Assembly (NCBI GenBank): GCA_029071325.1
Contig: JAIEAP010000041.1
Location: forward strand, 1-64,000
Length of the DNA: 64,000 bases
From: Lachnospiraceae bacterium
GTDB taxonomy: Bacteria; Bacillota; Clostridia; Lachnospirales; Lachnospiraceae
Direction: 5' to 3'
Shown here piece by piece: positions 17,323 to 25,789 of the stretch. Positions within the stretch are counted from its first letter, which is position 1; every line of letters begins with the position of its first letter. Both the position numbers and the translations under genes were made by a program. Below the pieces are notes generated by a model, which ran no database searches, had not been told where the DNA came from, and worked only from the letters and a program-made list of their open reading frames with translations.

Positions 17323-18368
17323 AGTGTCATCGCCTCCTGGATCAGATGGTCGATGATTTCCGGGAATGAAATTCCGGCAGCTTTCATCATGCCCGGAAAT
17401 CTGCTGTGTTCCGTAAAGCCCGGAATCGTATTGATCTCATTGAATACAATACGTCCGTCTGGCGTCAGGAACATATCTACCCGGGCAAAACCGCCGCAGC
17501 CAAGGGCACGGTACAGCGTTCGCGCCGTCTGTTTGATACGCTCTGCCGTGGCGCTGTCAATGCGTGCCGGCACATGGATCGCCGAGGTTTTCAGGGTATA
17601 TTTTTCGGTAAAATCAAAGAAGCCGCCGGACAGTTCAATCTCATCGACCTCCCCCACCGTCAGTTCGTCATAGCCCATAATGGCGCAGCCTACCTCATAA
17701 CCGTCAATGTTCTCCTCCAAAATGACCGTGTCATCATATTGAAAGGCAAGTGCAATGGCGGGCAGAAGCTCGTCTGCCTGCTGTACCTTTGTCACGCCGT
17801 AGGAAGATCCTGCTTTTACCGGTTTGACAAAGAGAGGATAGTCGATATGTTCTGCAAATACTAAGACAGAGGAAGTATCGTAGCCGGCGCGGATGGAGAG
17901 CGCTCTGGGGACGGTGACTCCGGCAGTTTGGGCCAGCCGGTGCGCCCGGTCCTTGTCCATACACAGGGCAGAGGCGAGAACGCCGCAGCCCACCAATGGA
18001 ATGCCCGCCATCTCGATCAGACCCTGCAGCGTGCCGTCTTCCCCGCCCTTGCCGTGCATCACAGGAAACGCAGCGTCCAGGGTTACGGTTTCCGTCCGGT
18101 CCGGAAGGAACAAAAGCAACTGGTGTGCCCCGCGGTTCACAGACAGGGCGGCAGGAATACAATCAATTTCATTGCACCAGGTGTCTTGCCGGATCTTCTC
18201 GGGCGTTCCGGTAAAATAGAACCATCTGCCGTCGGGAGAAATACCCACCGGGACGGCTGTATATTTTTCTGGGTTCAAGTTAGAGATGACGGAGTAGGCA
18301 GACTCCAGAGAAACGCTGTATTCGGAAGAAATGCCTCCGAAGAAAATAGCAACATTTTGTCTATTCAT
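17319..18368 (-). CDS. vanG: VanG-type D-alanine--D-serine ligase
   Basis: 349 residues from an ATG after AAAGGA; a 20-codon upstream extension lacks an RBS. The ATP-grasp fold is intact: IFFGGISSEYSVSLESA at the N-terminus, FPVMHGKGGEDGTLQG, PLFVKPVKAGSSYGVTK (ATP lysine), VGCAIMG and the metal site FARVDMFLTPDG with FNEINTIPGFT. The omega-loop segment EKYTLKTSAIHVPARI is of the D-Ala-D-Ser (EKY) kind found in VanC/E/G, as distinct from D-Ala-D-Lac ligases. Such a ligase lowers vancomycin affinity of the cell wall. First gene of the leftward trio, 180 bases from the divergent Nudix gene. Confidence 0.9.
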   Translation of the reverse strand: MNRQNVAIFFGGISSEYSVSLESAYSVISNLNPEKYTAVPVGISPDGRWFYFTGTPEKIRQDTWCNEIDCIPAALSVNRGAHQLLLFLPDRTETVTLDAAFPVMHGKGGEDGTLQGLIEMAGIPLVGCGVLASALCMDKDRAHRLAQTAGVTVPRALSIRAGYDTSSVLVFAEHIDYPLFVKPVKAGSSYGVTKVQQADELLPAIALAFQYDDTVILEENIDGYEVGCAIMGYDELTVGEVDEIELSGGFFDFTEKYTLKTSAIHVPARIDSATAERIKQTARTLYRALGCGGFARVDMFLTPDGRIVFNEINTIPGFTEHSRFPGMMKAAGISFPEIIDHLIQEAMTL

Positions 18369-18485
18369 AAAGAAATCCTTTCCGGGAATTAAAATCCCCC
18401 TGCTTGATAGTGTAACTGTATCAAACAAAGGGAAAGCTTGTGTACGTTTTCCGTTGTGAAATCATTGTTTTTTCCTCATAAAAAA

Positions 18486-18521
18486 CTTACGAATTTCTTA
18501 CGGCCCGTGATATGATATACT
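18486..18521. promoter_or_regulatory. Direct-repeat operator and extended -10 between vanG and the Nudix gene
   Basis: CTTACG occurs at 18486-18491 and again at 18497-18502, an 11-base period as bound by OmpR-family regulators. On the minus strand it reads CGTAAGAAATTCGTAAG, which resembles the TCGTA-type repeats I recall for VanR boxes. On the plus strand an extended -10, TGATATACT ending at 18521, lies at the right distance for activation of the Nudix gene. A vanG-directed -10 is not clear. VanR binding is inferred. Confidence 0.45.
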
Positions 18522-18549
18522 TAAAATGTGATAGAGACGGAGGAAGAAT

Positions 18550-19068
18550 ATGTTAAACCTTACATTAGATTTGCAGAACTACCGGGTCGACGGGACGTTT
18601 GTCCAGAGAGTGGCGGCACGGGGCATTATCTGCCGTGACGGAAAATATCTTGTGATCGTAGGAAAATACGGAGACTGTAAATTCCCGGGAGGCGGACAGG
18701 AGGAAGGGGAGACACTGTGGGATACGCTCAAGCGTGAGGTGCAGGAGGAGACCGGGTATCTTGTGAAAGAGGAAACGGCAAAAGAGATAATTTGCGTGAC
18801 AGAACGCAGAAAAGGAGATCCCGATGATCTGATGATCATGCGGTCGCATTATTTTCTGTGTGAAGTGGAAGCCGCAGCCGGAGAGCGGGACCTGGATGAT
18901 TATGAAGCAGAATATGAATATCAGGTAAAGTGGCTGACCTTGGAGGAGTGCATTCGAATCAACGAAGCGGTGACGGATGATTCCGATATTCCATGGGTGG
19001 CAAGAGAGTTGATGGTGATGAGGGAACTGAATGCCGCATCCCATATGGACGGGCACAGTTCCCTCTGA
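18550..19068 (+). CDS. Nudix hydrolase
   Basis: 172 residues with GGAGGAAG before the ATG. The Nudix box is complete at residues ~48-70: GGGQEEGETLWDTLKREVQ followed by EETGYLV, matching GX5EX7REUXEEXGU. The preceding ARGIICRDGKYLVIVG strand and later MIMRSHYFLCEVE complete the fold. It would hydrolyse a nucleoside diphosphate linked to another group; related proteins act on NTPs or nucleotide sugars. It sits alone on the plus strand between vanS and vanG, and its promoter carries the VanR-like direct repeat, so it may belong to the van regulon. It ends nine bases from the convergent vanS end. Confidence 0.9.
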   Translation: MLNLTLDLQNYRVDGTFVQRVAARGIICRDGKYLVIVGKYGDCKFPGGGQEEGETLWDTLKREVQEETGYLVKEETAKEIICVTERRKGDPDDLMIMRSHYFLCEVEAAAGERDLDDYEAEYEYQVKWLTLEECIRINEAVTDDSDIPWVARELMVMRELNAASHMDGHSSL

Positions 19069-19077
19069 TCAAGACTT

Positions 19078-20157
19078 TTATATTCCCAACGGCAGGGTTA
19101 CGATAAAAGTAATCTGTTCATTGGCGCTTTGCGCACAGATCTGTCCGCCGTGCAGTTCTATGATCTCCTTGGCAATTGCCAGTCCCAGACCGGCTCCGCC
19201 GGTGGCTGACGCACGGGAGGAGTCTGCGCGGAAGAATTGCTCAAAGATGCGCTGCAATTTGTCCGGCGGGATGGTTCTGCCATGATTTTGCACCAGGATT
19301 TCCACATGGAAATTCTTAGGTTTCATGGAAATAAAAACAGCGGTCTCGGGATAACTATAATTGATGGCGTTGCGGATGAGGTTGTCCAATACCCGCTGCA
19401 TTTTATCCCGGTCGCACAGCAATTCCACATTTGGGGCAATTTCGGTCTGCCAGGTCAGTTCCTTTTCAGAGAGCACCGGCTCGAATTCGCTGATGATCTG
19501 TTCCAGCATCCGGCTGAAATTTGTCCGTTCCGATTCCAATGTCAGCGTGGTCAGATTAAACCGCGTGATATCGAAGAATTCATTGATGAGATCCTCCAGC
19601 CGCTCTGCTTTGCTTAATGCAATGCCGGTGTAGCGGGCGCGTAACTCAGGGGAAATATCCGGTTCGTCCCGAAGCAGCGTCAGATAGCCAATCACGCTGG
19701 TCAGTGGGGTTTTCAAGTCATGGGCGAGATAGACGATCAGGTCGTTCTTGCGCTGTTCTGCCTCTTTTGCCAGAATTCCGTTGCGGAATGCCTGTTCCCG
19801 GAACAGATTCAATTGATCCTGCACGTGCTTGATGTCATCTGACAGAAAAATGGGGTCAGCGCTGGGCGTGGCAAGCCGTTCGGACGCTCTTACGATTTCG
19901 TCCAGATATCGCAGCGGTTTTGTGATAAAGTGATAGGTGATGAGGACCCAGCCCAGGAAGCCTAACAGCAGAAGGATCAGGAGGAGATATTCCCTGACCC
20001 ACTGCAGGAGCTCATACAACGGATCATAGGGCTGCCAGGTAATAGAGGTGCTGATTCTGATACCGATAATGGTAAACAGAACAAGACCTCCCATGTAGGC
20101 TGCCAGCGACAGGAAATATTGTAGCAGTACGCGGCGTGTCAGTTTCGTATTATTCAA
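19078..20157 (-). CDS. vanS: VanS-like sensor histidine kinase
   Basis: 359 residues if a TTG at 20157 is the start; this TTG overlaps the vanR stop (ATTGAATAA) and no ATG or GTG fits. A further 46 codons of open frame upstream lie wholly inside vanR. Order: short cytoplasmic tail, membrane helix (LLQYFLSLAAYMGGLVLF), ~30-residue outside loop, second helix (LLLILLLLGFLGWVLITYHF), HAMP-like linker, HisKA with phospho-His in YLAHDLKTPLTSVIGY, and HATPase with NLIRNAINYSYP, RIFEQFFRADSS and GAGLGLAIAKEI. It probably senses glycopeptide or cell-wall stress and phosphorylates VanR. The small outside loop fits membrane or peptidoglycan-precursor sensing. Confidence 0.85.
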   Translation of the reverse strand: MNNTKLTRRVLLQYFLSLAAYMGGLVLFTIIGIRISTSITWQPYDPLYELLQWVREYLLLILLLLGFLGWVLITYHFITKPLRYLDEIVRASERLATPSADPIFLSDDIKHVQDQLNLFREQAFRNGILAKEAEQRKNDLIVYLAHDLKTPLTSVIGYLTLLRDEPDISPELRARYTGIALSKAERLEDLINEFFDITRFNLTTLTLESERTNFSRMLEQIISEFEPVLSEKELTWQTEIAPNVELLCDRDKMQRVLDNLIRNAINYSYPETAVFISMKPKNFHVEILVQNHGRTIPPDKLQRIFEQFFRADSSRASATGGAGLGLAIAKEIIELHGGQICAQSANEQITFIVTLPLGI

Positions 20158-20845
20158 TGGTGTAGCCCACCCCCCAGATTGTTTTGATGAACCGCGGCCT
20201 GCGGGGAGGCTCTTTGAGCTTTTCCCGAAGCCTTGCGATATGTGCCATGACTGTGTTATTGTTGTCCAGATACTTTTCGCCCCAGACGGCTTCAAACAGC
20301 TCCTCCGAGGACACTACGCAGCCTTTATGGCTGCAGAGATACCACAGGATATTGAATTCGATGGGCGTAAGTCCCAGTTCTTTTCCATTCAGCGTACACT
20401 TGTGGCTGCCCTGGGAAATGTGCAGACCCCGGATGTCATAACTATCCGTATCATGGGGCATATCCTCCGACGGATTATAGCGGGTATAGCGGCGAAGCTG
20501 CGTCTTAACCCGTGCCACCAGTTCCAGCGGATTAAAAGGTTTGGTAATGTAATCATCCGCCCCCAGGGTCAGACCGGTGATCTTGTCCATATCCTCCACC
20601 CGTGCCGACAGCATGATAATGGGAAACAGATGCTTTTCGCGGATGCGCTGGCAGAGCGTGAATCCGTCCATGTCCGGCAGCATCACATCCAATACCGCCA
20701 GATCCAAATCCTGTTCCTCCACACATTGCAGGGCCTCCAGGGCAGTATAAAACTTGTATACCTGGTATCCTTCATTGGTCAGATATACCTCCACCAGATC
20801 GGCAATCTCCTGTTCATCGTCCACAATTAAGATCTTTTCCCTCAT
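20150..20845 (-). CDS. vanR: VanR-like response regulator (OmpR family)
   Basis: 231 residues, exactly family length. AAGGAG lies about 12 bases before the only usable ATG. Receiver domain residues ~1-120: ILIVDDEQEIADLVEVYL (acidic pocket), phospho-Asp in LAVLDVMLPDMDG, signalling Ser in IIMLSARVED and Lys in YITKPFNPLEL. Residues ~135-231 are a winged-helix DNA-binding domain: LGLTPIEFNILWYLCSH, VVSSEELFEAVWGEKY, RFIKTIWGVGYTIE. It should activate the vanG genes and perhaps the Nudix gene through 11-base direct repeats. vanR and vanS are translationally coupled. A TTGACA lies upstream on the minus strand, but its -10 spacing is poor. Confidence 0.88.
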   Translation of the reverse strand: MREKILIVDDEQEIADLVEVYLTNEGYQVYKFYTALEALQCVEEQDLDLAVLDVMLPDMDGFTLCQRIREKHLFPIIMLSARVEDMDKITGLTLGADDYITKPFNPLELVARVKTQLRRYTRYNPSEDMPHDTDSYDIRGLHISQGSHKCTLNGKELGLTPIEFNILWYLCSHKGCVVSSEELFEAVWGEKYLDNNNTVMAHIARLREKLKEPPRRPRFIKTIWGVGYTIE

Positions 20846-21048
20846 AACGTTCAGATGCTCCTTTGTAATACTATAATTGATAATAAATGAAATGCTGTCA
20901 AAAAGCAACGGAAACTCGAGAAAGCACTATTTGCAATATAAAAAGCATTATTTTGCTATTAATTCCGAATAATGTCATGTATAATGTGGATATATTAATA
21001 AGAACGCGACGGGAATATTGGATAGTTCCCAGAGTCAAAAGCCGGTGC
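20846..21048 (+). other. Intergenic region with probable promoter of the Cys/Met enzyme
   Basis: Between vanR and the PLP enzyme gene there are 344 bases without a gene. A perfect TATAAT stands at 20980-20985, with only a weak -35 (TTGCTA at 20953, 21-base spacing). If used, transcription would start near 20992 and give a leader of about 200 bases that contains the nested hairpins at 21049-21138. Confidence 0.4.
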
Positions 21049-21138
21049 GCCCGAGAGAAAGCAAATATGGCGCCCGTGCTTGCACGGTAAGCCATATTGG
21101 TCATCTCTCGGGCAAGGGCGTGCGGCATTGCTGCACGC
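21049..21138 (+). promoter_or_regulatory. Nested hairpin leader before the Cys/Met PLP gene
   Basis: Three stems nest exactly: outer 21049-21058 with 21104-21113 (GCCCGAGAGA and complement), middle 21064-21071 with 21091-21098 (AATATGGC and complement), inner 21074-21078 with 21083-21087 closed by a CTTG tetraloop. A 5x5 internal loop separates outer and middle stems. A second hairpin follows at 21118-21123 with 21133-21138 (GCGTGC and complement). There is no U-tract, so it is not an intrinsic terminator. It lacks S-box and T-box signatures. It may be a regulatory RNA or a palindromic intergenic repeat. Confidence 0.55.
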
Positions 21139-21189
21139 GCAACGGCTTTATATAAAGCATTTATACATAGAAAAAAGGGGGATCAGTCA

Positions 21190-22374
21190 ATGAAGAACTT
21201 CAGCAATTACAATGATTACAGCACCAAGGAGGAACTGCATTTTGCCAGCAAGGCAGTCCACGGTGCGCTGGGAACAGAGCCCATTACCGGAGCGGTCAGT
21301 ATGCCCATCTTCCAGACGGCAACCTTCCGTCATCCGGAACTGGGACAGAGCACAGGCTTTGCATACAGCCGACTTGCCAATCCCACCCGTCAGGAACTGG
21401 AGCGGACCATGGCAATTCTTGAGGGTGGAATCCAGGGATTTGCATTTTCCTCTGGACAGGCGGCAAATATGGCGGTATTTTCTCTGCTGAATCCCGGCGA
21501 GCATGTGATCCTGTCCGACGATATCTACGGCGGAACCTTCCGTATTATTGGGGATGTATTCGGCAAATACGGAATTGAACACACTTATGTGGATATGTCG
21601 GATCTTGATGCAGTACGGGCGGCAATCCGTCCTGAGACAAAAATGATCTTCGTGGAGACGCCCACCAATCCCATGATGAAGGTGGCAGATATCGCGGCTG
21701 TTTCTTCTATTGCAAAGGAGATCGGAGCGCTGACAGTGGTGGATAATACCTTCCTGACGCCTTATTTCCAGAGACCATTAGCGCTGGGGGCGGATATCGT
21801 GACCCACAGTTCCACCAAATATCTGGGCGGACACAACGATACCATTTCCGGTATTGTGGTGGTGAAGGATGATCAGGAAATCGCAAATAAGATTTTGGTG
21901 CATATCAAGTCCCACGGAAGTCAGCTGGCTCCCATGGACTGTTGGCTGGTGCTGCGGGGGATCAAGACGCTGGCAGTGCGGATGGATAGGCACAATGAAA
22001 ATGCGAAGAAGGTAGCCGCATGGCTCCGGACCCAGCCTAAGGTGAAAGAGGTATTCTATGTGGGATTTGAAGACCACAAGGATTATGATGTGACCTGCAG
22101 ACAGACGGAGGGCTTCGGCGGCATGATCTCTTTTACGGTGGACAGCGTGGATACCGTGAAAAAAATACTGAAGAACGTGGATATGATCATGTTTGCAGAG
22201 AGCCTGGGAGGAACGGAAACCCTGATTACATATCCCACCACCCAGACTCATGAAGATACGCCGAAGGATATCAAAGATCAACTGGGCATCACGGACTGTT
22301 TCCTGCGTATGTCGGTGGGAATCGAAGATGTGGATGATATTATTGCGGATCTCGACCGTGCGATGAATGCATAG
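21190..22374 (+). CDS. Cys/Met metabolism PLP-dependent enzyme (cystathionine synthase/lyase type)
   Basis: 394 residues with a GGGGG-type RBS; upstream frame through the hairpin leader was rejected. The family core is complete: TGFAYSRLANPTRQELE, SSGQAANMAVFSLL, DDIYGGTFRI, FVETPTNPMM, TVVDNTFLTPYFQRPL and the PLP lysine in THSSTKYLGGHND. SLGGTETLITYPTTQTH near the end contacts the substrate carboxylate. Members act as cystathionine gamma-synthase, cystathionine beta- or gamma-lyase, O-acetylhomoserine sulfhydrylase or methionine gamma-lyase; sequence reading alone does not separate them, although length and motifs favour the cystathionine types. The dapF gene follows at 55 bases, so an aspartate-family link is possible. 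Confidence 0.88.
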   Translation: MKNFSNYNDYSTKEELHFASKAVHGALGTEPITGAVSMPIFQTATFRHPELGQSTGFAYSRLANPTRQELERTMAILEGGIQGFAFSSGQAANMAVFSLLNPGEHVILSDDIYGGTFRIIGDVFGKYGIEHTYVDMSDLDAVRAAIRPETKMIFVETPTNPMMKVADIAAVSSIAKEIGALTVVDNTFLTPYFQRPLALGADIVTHSSTKYLGGHNDTISGIVVVKDDQEIANKILVHIKSHGSQLAPMDCWLVLRGIKTLAVRMDRHNENAKKVAAWLRTQPKVKEVFYVGFEDHKDYDVTCRQTEGFGGMISFTVDSVDTVKKILKNVDMIMFAESLGGTETLITYPTTQTHEDTPKDIKDQLGITDCFLRMSVGIEDVDDIIADLDRAMNA

Positions 22375-22429
22375 TCTGGTTCGGATGTCAGTGAACGGGA
22401 GGATAAACCGGAAATAAGGAGAGAGATTC

Positions 22430-23281
22430 ATGAAGTTTACAAAGATGCAGGCATTTGGAAATGATTATGTGTATATCGATGCCATTCACCAGCATCTCGA
22501 CAATTTGCCGTTCCTTGCGCGTTTCGTAAGTGACCGGCATTTTGCCGTTGGGTCGGATGGCATGGTGCTGATCTGTCCTTCTGAGCGGGGGGATTTTCGT
22601 ATGCGGATGTTTAACCCGGACGGAACAGAGGGAGAGATGTGCGGCAACGCGCTGCGCAGCGTGGGAAAATATGTCTATGACCACAGGCTGACCGACAAGA
22701 CGGAGCTTGTCATAGAGACGCTGGGAGGGATGCAGCATTTATGGCTGACGGTGACGGACGGACTGGTCAGCAACATCCGGGCGGATATCGGAGAGCCTCG
22801 TATGGATACCGGGGTTATTCCGGTACGCTCACAGTTAAGTGAATTTATAGATCAGCCAGTGACCGTGCTGGATCAATGCTTTCACATCACAGCGGTCTCC
22901 TGGGGGAATCCTCACTGTGCCATGTATGTAGATTCTGTGGCGGATCTGGATGTTGAGGGTTATGGAAGAACCATCGAGCACATGACAGAATTGTTTCCCA
23001 ATAAGACAAACGTTACATTTGCGGAGTTTGTCCGCCGGGATTACATTAAGATCCGGGAATGGGAGCGTGGAACCGGCGAGACCATCGGCTGCGGCACCGG
23101 CTGCTGCACGGCAGTGGTGGCAGGCGTGCTGACCGGAAGGCTTGACCGCAAAGTCACGGTAGAACAGATTGGCGGGCCTTTGGATATCGAATGGGATGAG
23201 GCATCCGGTCACATGTTCATGACAGGACCGTCCCACACCGTCTTTGAGGCGGAGATTGATGTGCCAGAACAGTTACCGTAA
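22430..23281 (+). CDS. dapF: Diaminopimelate epimerase
   Basis: 283 residues, AGGAGAG before the ATG. It converts LL- to meso-diaminopimelate using two cysteines. Both are present: FNPDGTEGEMCGNALRS (Cys ~72) and ERGTGETIGCGTGCCTAVV (Cys ~221). The FGNDYVYID start and WGNPHCAMYV segment are family features. The product is needed for DAP-type peptidoglycan and lysine. Its stop touches the ATG of the open frame that leads into murE, so dapF and murE form one unit, sensibly supplying and then attaching DAP. Confidence 0.95.
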   Translation: MKFTKMQAFGNDYVYIDAIHQHLDNLPFLARFVSDRHFAVGSDGMVLICPSERGDFRMRMFNPDGTEGEMCGNALRSVGKYVYDHRLTDKTELVIETLGGMQHLWLTVTDGLVSNIRADIGEPRMDTGVIPVRSQLSEFIDQPVTVLDQCFHITAVSWGNPHCAMYVDSVADLDVEGYGRTIEHMTELFPNKTNVTFAEFVRRDYIKIREWERGTGETIGCGTGCCTAVVAGVLTGRLDRKVTVEQIGGPLDIEWDEASGHMFMTGPSHTVFEAEIDVPEQLP

Positions 23282-23358
23282 TGGAGGGATACGGTGCAAT
23301 GCCCATGACCGTTAAGATGCCCGGCATAAAGACGGGCAGGAAGGAACAGGAGAGAAAA

Positions 23359-24831
23359 ATGAAATTATCGAAGCTGTGTGAAGAGTTTGCGTATACCTGC
23401 CTGCAGGGAAGTATGGAACTGGAAGTTACGGATATTGTATATGATTCCAGAAAAGTGCGTAAAGGTACGGTGTTTGTCTGTATCGTGGGTACGGTGACAG
23501 ACGGACACGATTATATAGAATCGGCGCTGGAACAGGGCGCGGCAGCGTTTGTGGTGGAGCATGAGATAGAAGTCAGGCTGCCGGAAGCGTGTACGGTGAT
23601 ACAGGTGGCGTCTGCCCGCAAGGCCCTGGCCCACATGTCGGCGGTATATTTTGACCATCCTGCACGTAGTCTTATCACCATAGGTCTTACCGGGACCAAG
23701 GGCAAGACCACAACTACTTATATGATCAAGAGCGTGTTGGAGACGGCAGGCAGGAAGGTGGGACTGATCGGAACCATTGGCGCACTGATCGGGGCGGAAC
23801 GGTTGGAAGCGAAGAATACAACGCCCGAGTCCTATGAGCTGCATCGGATGTTCCGCGCCATGGTGGATGCCGGATGTCAGTATGTGGTGATGGAGGTGTC
23901 TTCCCAGGGGCTTAAGATGGACCGGGTAGCTGGAATTACGTTCGACTACGGAATCTATACCAATCTGTCCCCAGATCATATCGGACCGGGGGAGCATGAT
24001 AATTTCGAAGAATATATGGAATGCAAAAGCCTGCTGTTCCGCCAGTGCAGAATTGGTATCGTAAATATAGATGACGGTCATGCGGAGGATGTCCTGCGGG
24101 GGCACACCTGTGAAGTGAAGACATTTTCCTGCGGGAAGGATGCCGATCTTATGGCGGGAGCCATTGGTTTTCTGGACGAGGACGGACAGATCGGGATGCA
24201 TTTTACCACAACGGGCTGTATGGATGTGTATGCCGTCGTGCATATACCGGGCAGATTTTCCGTGTACAATTCCCTGGTCACCATGCTGACCTGCCATCTG
24301 GAGGGTATTTCCGATGCGGCAATCCTGAAAGGTCTGGATCGTGTAAAGGTCAGAGGACGGGTGGAGCTGGTTCCTGTGTCGAAGGATTTTACAGTCATTA
24401 TCGACTATGCCCACAATGAGGTCAGCACCAGAAGCGTACTTACCACATTGAAGGAGTATCATCCAAAACGGCTGATCTGTGTGTATGGCGGCGGCGGCAA
24501 CCGTTCCAAGCTGCGCCGTTATGATATGGGGGAGGTCACCGGGGAGCTGGCAGACTTAAACGTGCTCACCTGCGATAATCCCAGGGATGAGGAAATACAG
24601 GATATCAACAATGACATCAAGATCGGGCTTGCCAAGAGCAATGGAAAATACATGGAGATTGAAGACCGCAAGGAAGCCATCAAGTATTGTATTGAGCACG
24701 CCAGAAAAGGTGATATGATTGTGCTTCTCGGCAAAGGGCATGAGGACTACCAGGAGATCAAAGGCGTGAAATACCATTTTGACGAGCGGGAAGCGATTGC
24801 GGAGATTAAAGAAGAATTGGGGATTTTATAA
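23359..24831 (+). CDS. murE: UDP-N-acetylmuramyl-tripeptide synthetase
   Basis: 490 residues from the ATG after CAGGAGAG; an in-frame upstream ATG at 23281 lacks an RBS. Mur ligase domains are in order: N-terminal VTDIVYDSRKVRKGTVFV, central ATPase with TGTKGKTTTTYMIK and VMEVSSQGLKMDR, and C-terminal VIIDYAHN and VYGGGGNRSKLRR. The carboxylated-Lys region is GIYTNLSPDHIG. The substrate motif DNPRDEE near residue 410 is the meso-DAP form. It adds DAP to UDP-MurNAc-L-Ala-D-Glu. Being next to dapF supports this specificity. A stable hairpin with a T-rich tail follows the stop. Confidence 0.93.
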   Translation: MKLSKLCEEFAYTCLQGSMELEVTDIVYDSRKVRKGTVFVCIVGTVTDGHDYIESALEQGAAAFVVEHEIEVRLPEACTVIQVASARKALAHMSAVYFDHPARSLITIGLTGTKGKTTTTYMIKSVLETAGRKVGLIGTIGALIGAERLEAKNTTPESYELHRMFRAMVDAGCQYVVMEVSSQGLKMDRVAGITFDYGIYTNLSPDHIGPGEHDNFEEYMECKSLLFRQCRIGIVNIDDGHAEDVLRGHTCEVKTFSCGKDADLMAGAIGFLDEDGQIGMHFTTTGCMDVYAVVHIPGRFSVYNSLVTMLTCHLEGISDAAILKGLDRVKVRGRVELVPVSKDFTVIIDYAHNEVSTRSVLTTLKEYHPKRLICVYGGGGNRSKLRRYDMGEVTGELADLNVLTCDNPRDEEIQDINNDIKIGLAKSNGKYMEIEDRKEAIKYCIEHARKGDMIVLLGKGHEDYQEIKGVKYHFDEREAIAEIKEELGIL

Positions 24832-24877
24832 AAAGTCATAAAATCGTAATAAAATTAAGAGGAAAAAGTGAAGAACG

Positions 24878-24920
24878 TAAACCGTCCTGTTTCTATAATA
24901 CATAGAGAAAGGACGGTTTA
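24878..24920 (+). terminator. Hairpin after murE that also covers the RBS of the next gene
   Basis: A perfect 11-base stem, 24878-24888 with 24910-24920 (TAAACCGTCCT and its complement), is followed by TTTTATG. As an RNA it ends in a U-rich tail, so it is a likely intrinsic terminator for murE. The only AGGA before the next ATG (24925) is in the right arm, so the same hairpin could hide that ribosome binding site. Confidence 0.6.
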
Positions 24921-24924
24921 TTTT

Positions 24925-25743
24925 ATGAGCGAATTACAATTTATTCCAATGGAGAGTACGAAAGCAGTAAGAACAGGTGCGCAGCGTCCAAGCGGGAAGC
25001 GGAGACGCAGAAAACGAATGCAGAGAGTCTGGTTATTGATAGCATTGCTTCTCGTTGTTGCGGCAGTTGTCAGGGCGGTGCCGGATTTATCCCGGAATGT
25101 GTTTCAAAGGTCGCAGCTGCAATCAGAGGAATATCCCGAAATATTGCGGGAATTATATGATACGAACGAGGAAACCTATGATTTTGTAAAGGATTACCCG
25201 AACCGGGAGAAATATATGAATGAGCCCGTGGATCTGTCGCAGGATTATGAGCGCGGCAGCGTCCCCTTACTGATGCAGTGGGACAGGCGCTGGGGTTATA
25301 ATGCCTATGGGGAAGGAATGATCGGACTGGAGGGCTGCGGACCTACCTGCCTGACCATGGCGTATCTCTACTTTACCGGAGACACTTCCATGAATCCCAG
25401 GACAATGGCAGAATATGCATGGGAAAGCGGTTATTATACTTCCGAGGGGACAAGCTGGAGTCTGTGGACGGAGGGAGTATCCGGTCTTGGATTGCAGGGT
25501 GAGACAGTGTCTTTAGACCAGGGCAGTATGAGAGCAGTGCTAGATACCGGCGGCCTCATTGTGTGCAGTATGGCGCCCGGAGATTTTACTGCCAAGGGGC
25601 ATTTCATTCTGGTGCGGGGTTATGACGAAAACGGATTCTACGTCAATGACCCGAATCGCAGGAGCAACAGTGAGAAACAATGGAGCTATGATACGTTGAG
25701 CTCCCAGATTAAGAATCTGTGGGCGTTATATCCATTGGATTGA
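24925..25743 (+). CDS. Membrane-anchored C39-like cysteine peptidase domain protein
   Basis: 272 residues. Residues 1-35 are basic and cytoplasmic (GKRRRRKRMQR), then one membrane helix (VWLLIALLLVVAAVVRAV). The exported part has a papain-like C39_2 domain: PLLMQWDRRWGYNAYG, catalytic Cys in GLEGCGPTCLTMAYLY, and His in AKGHFILVRGYDENGF with YVNDPN following. Proteins of this shape are common in Firmicutes; their substrates, probably cell-wall or secreted peptides, are unproven. Translation could be controlled by the hairpin that covers its AGGA. A GTG at 24868 is an alternative start but would place the hairpin inside the gene. Confidence 0.8.
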   Translation: MSELQFIPMESTKAVRTGAQRPSGKRRRRKRMQRVWLLIALLLVVAAVVRAVPDLSRNVFQRSQLQSEEYPEILRELYDTNEETYDFVKDYPNREKYMNEPVDLSQDYERGSVPLLMQWDRRWGYNAYGEGMIGLEGCGPTCLTMAYLYFTGDTSMNPRTMAEYAWESGYYTSEGTSWSLWTEGVSGLGLQGETVSLDQGSMRAVLDTGGLIVCSMAPGDFTAKGHFILVRGYDENGFYVNDPNRRSNSEKQWSYDTLSSQIKNLWALYPLD

Positions 25744-25789
25744 TGAATTATCTTCCATTTGGATGCAAACCATAGAAATGTATTTGTTG

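Noticed and set aside
18486-18502. A sure VanR operator for the vanG promoter
   Set aside because: No clear -10 at the right distance on the minus strand; the repeat fits the Nudix promoter better, so the claim is kept tentative.
21049-21138. SAM-I (S-box) or T-box riboswitch before the Cys/Met enzyme
   Set aside because: Neither the S-box conserved segments nor a T-box AGGGTGG-like sequence is present; kept only as an unassigned structured leader.
23365-24462. Long minus-strand frame (365 codons) opposite murE
   Set aside because: Lies wholly antisense to a clear Mur ligase, has no RBS, and its translation shows no domain.
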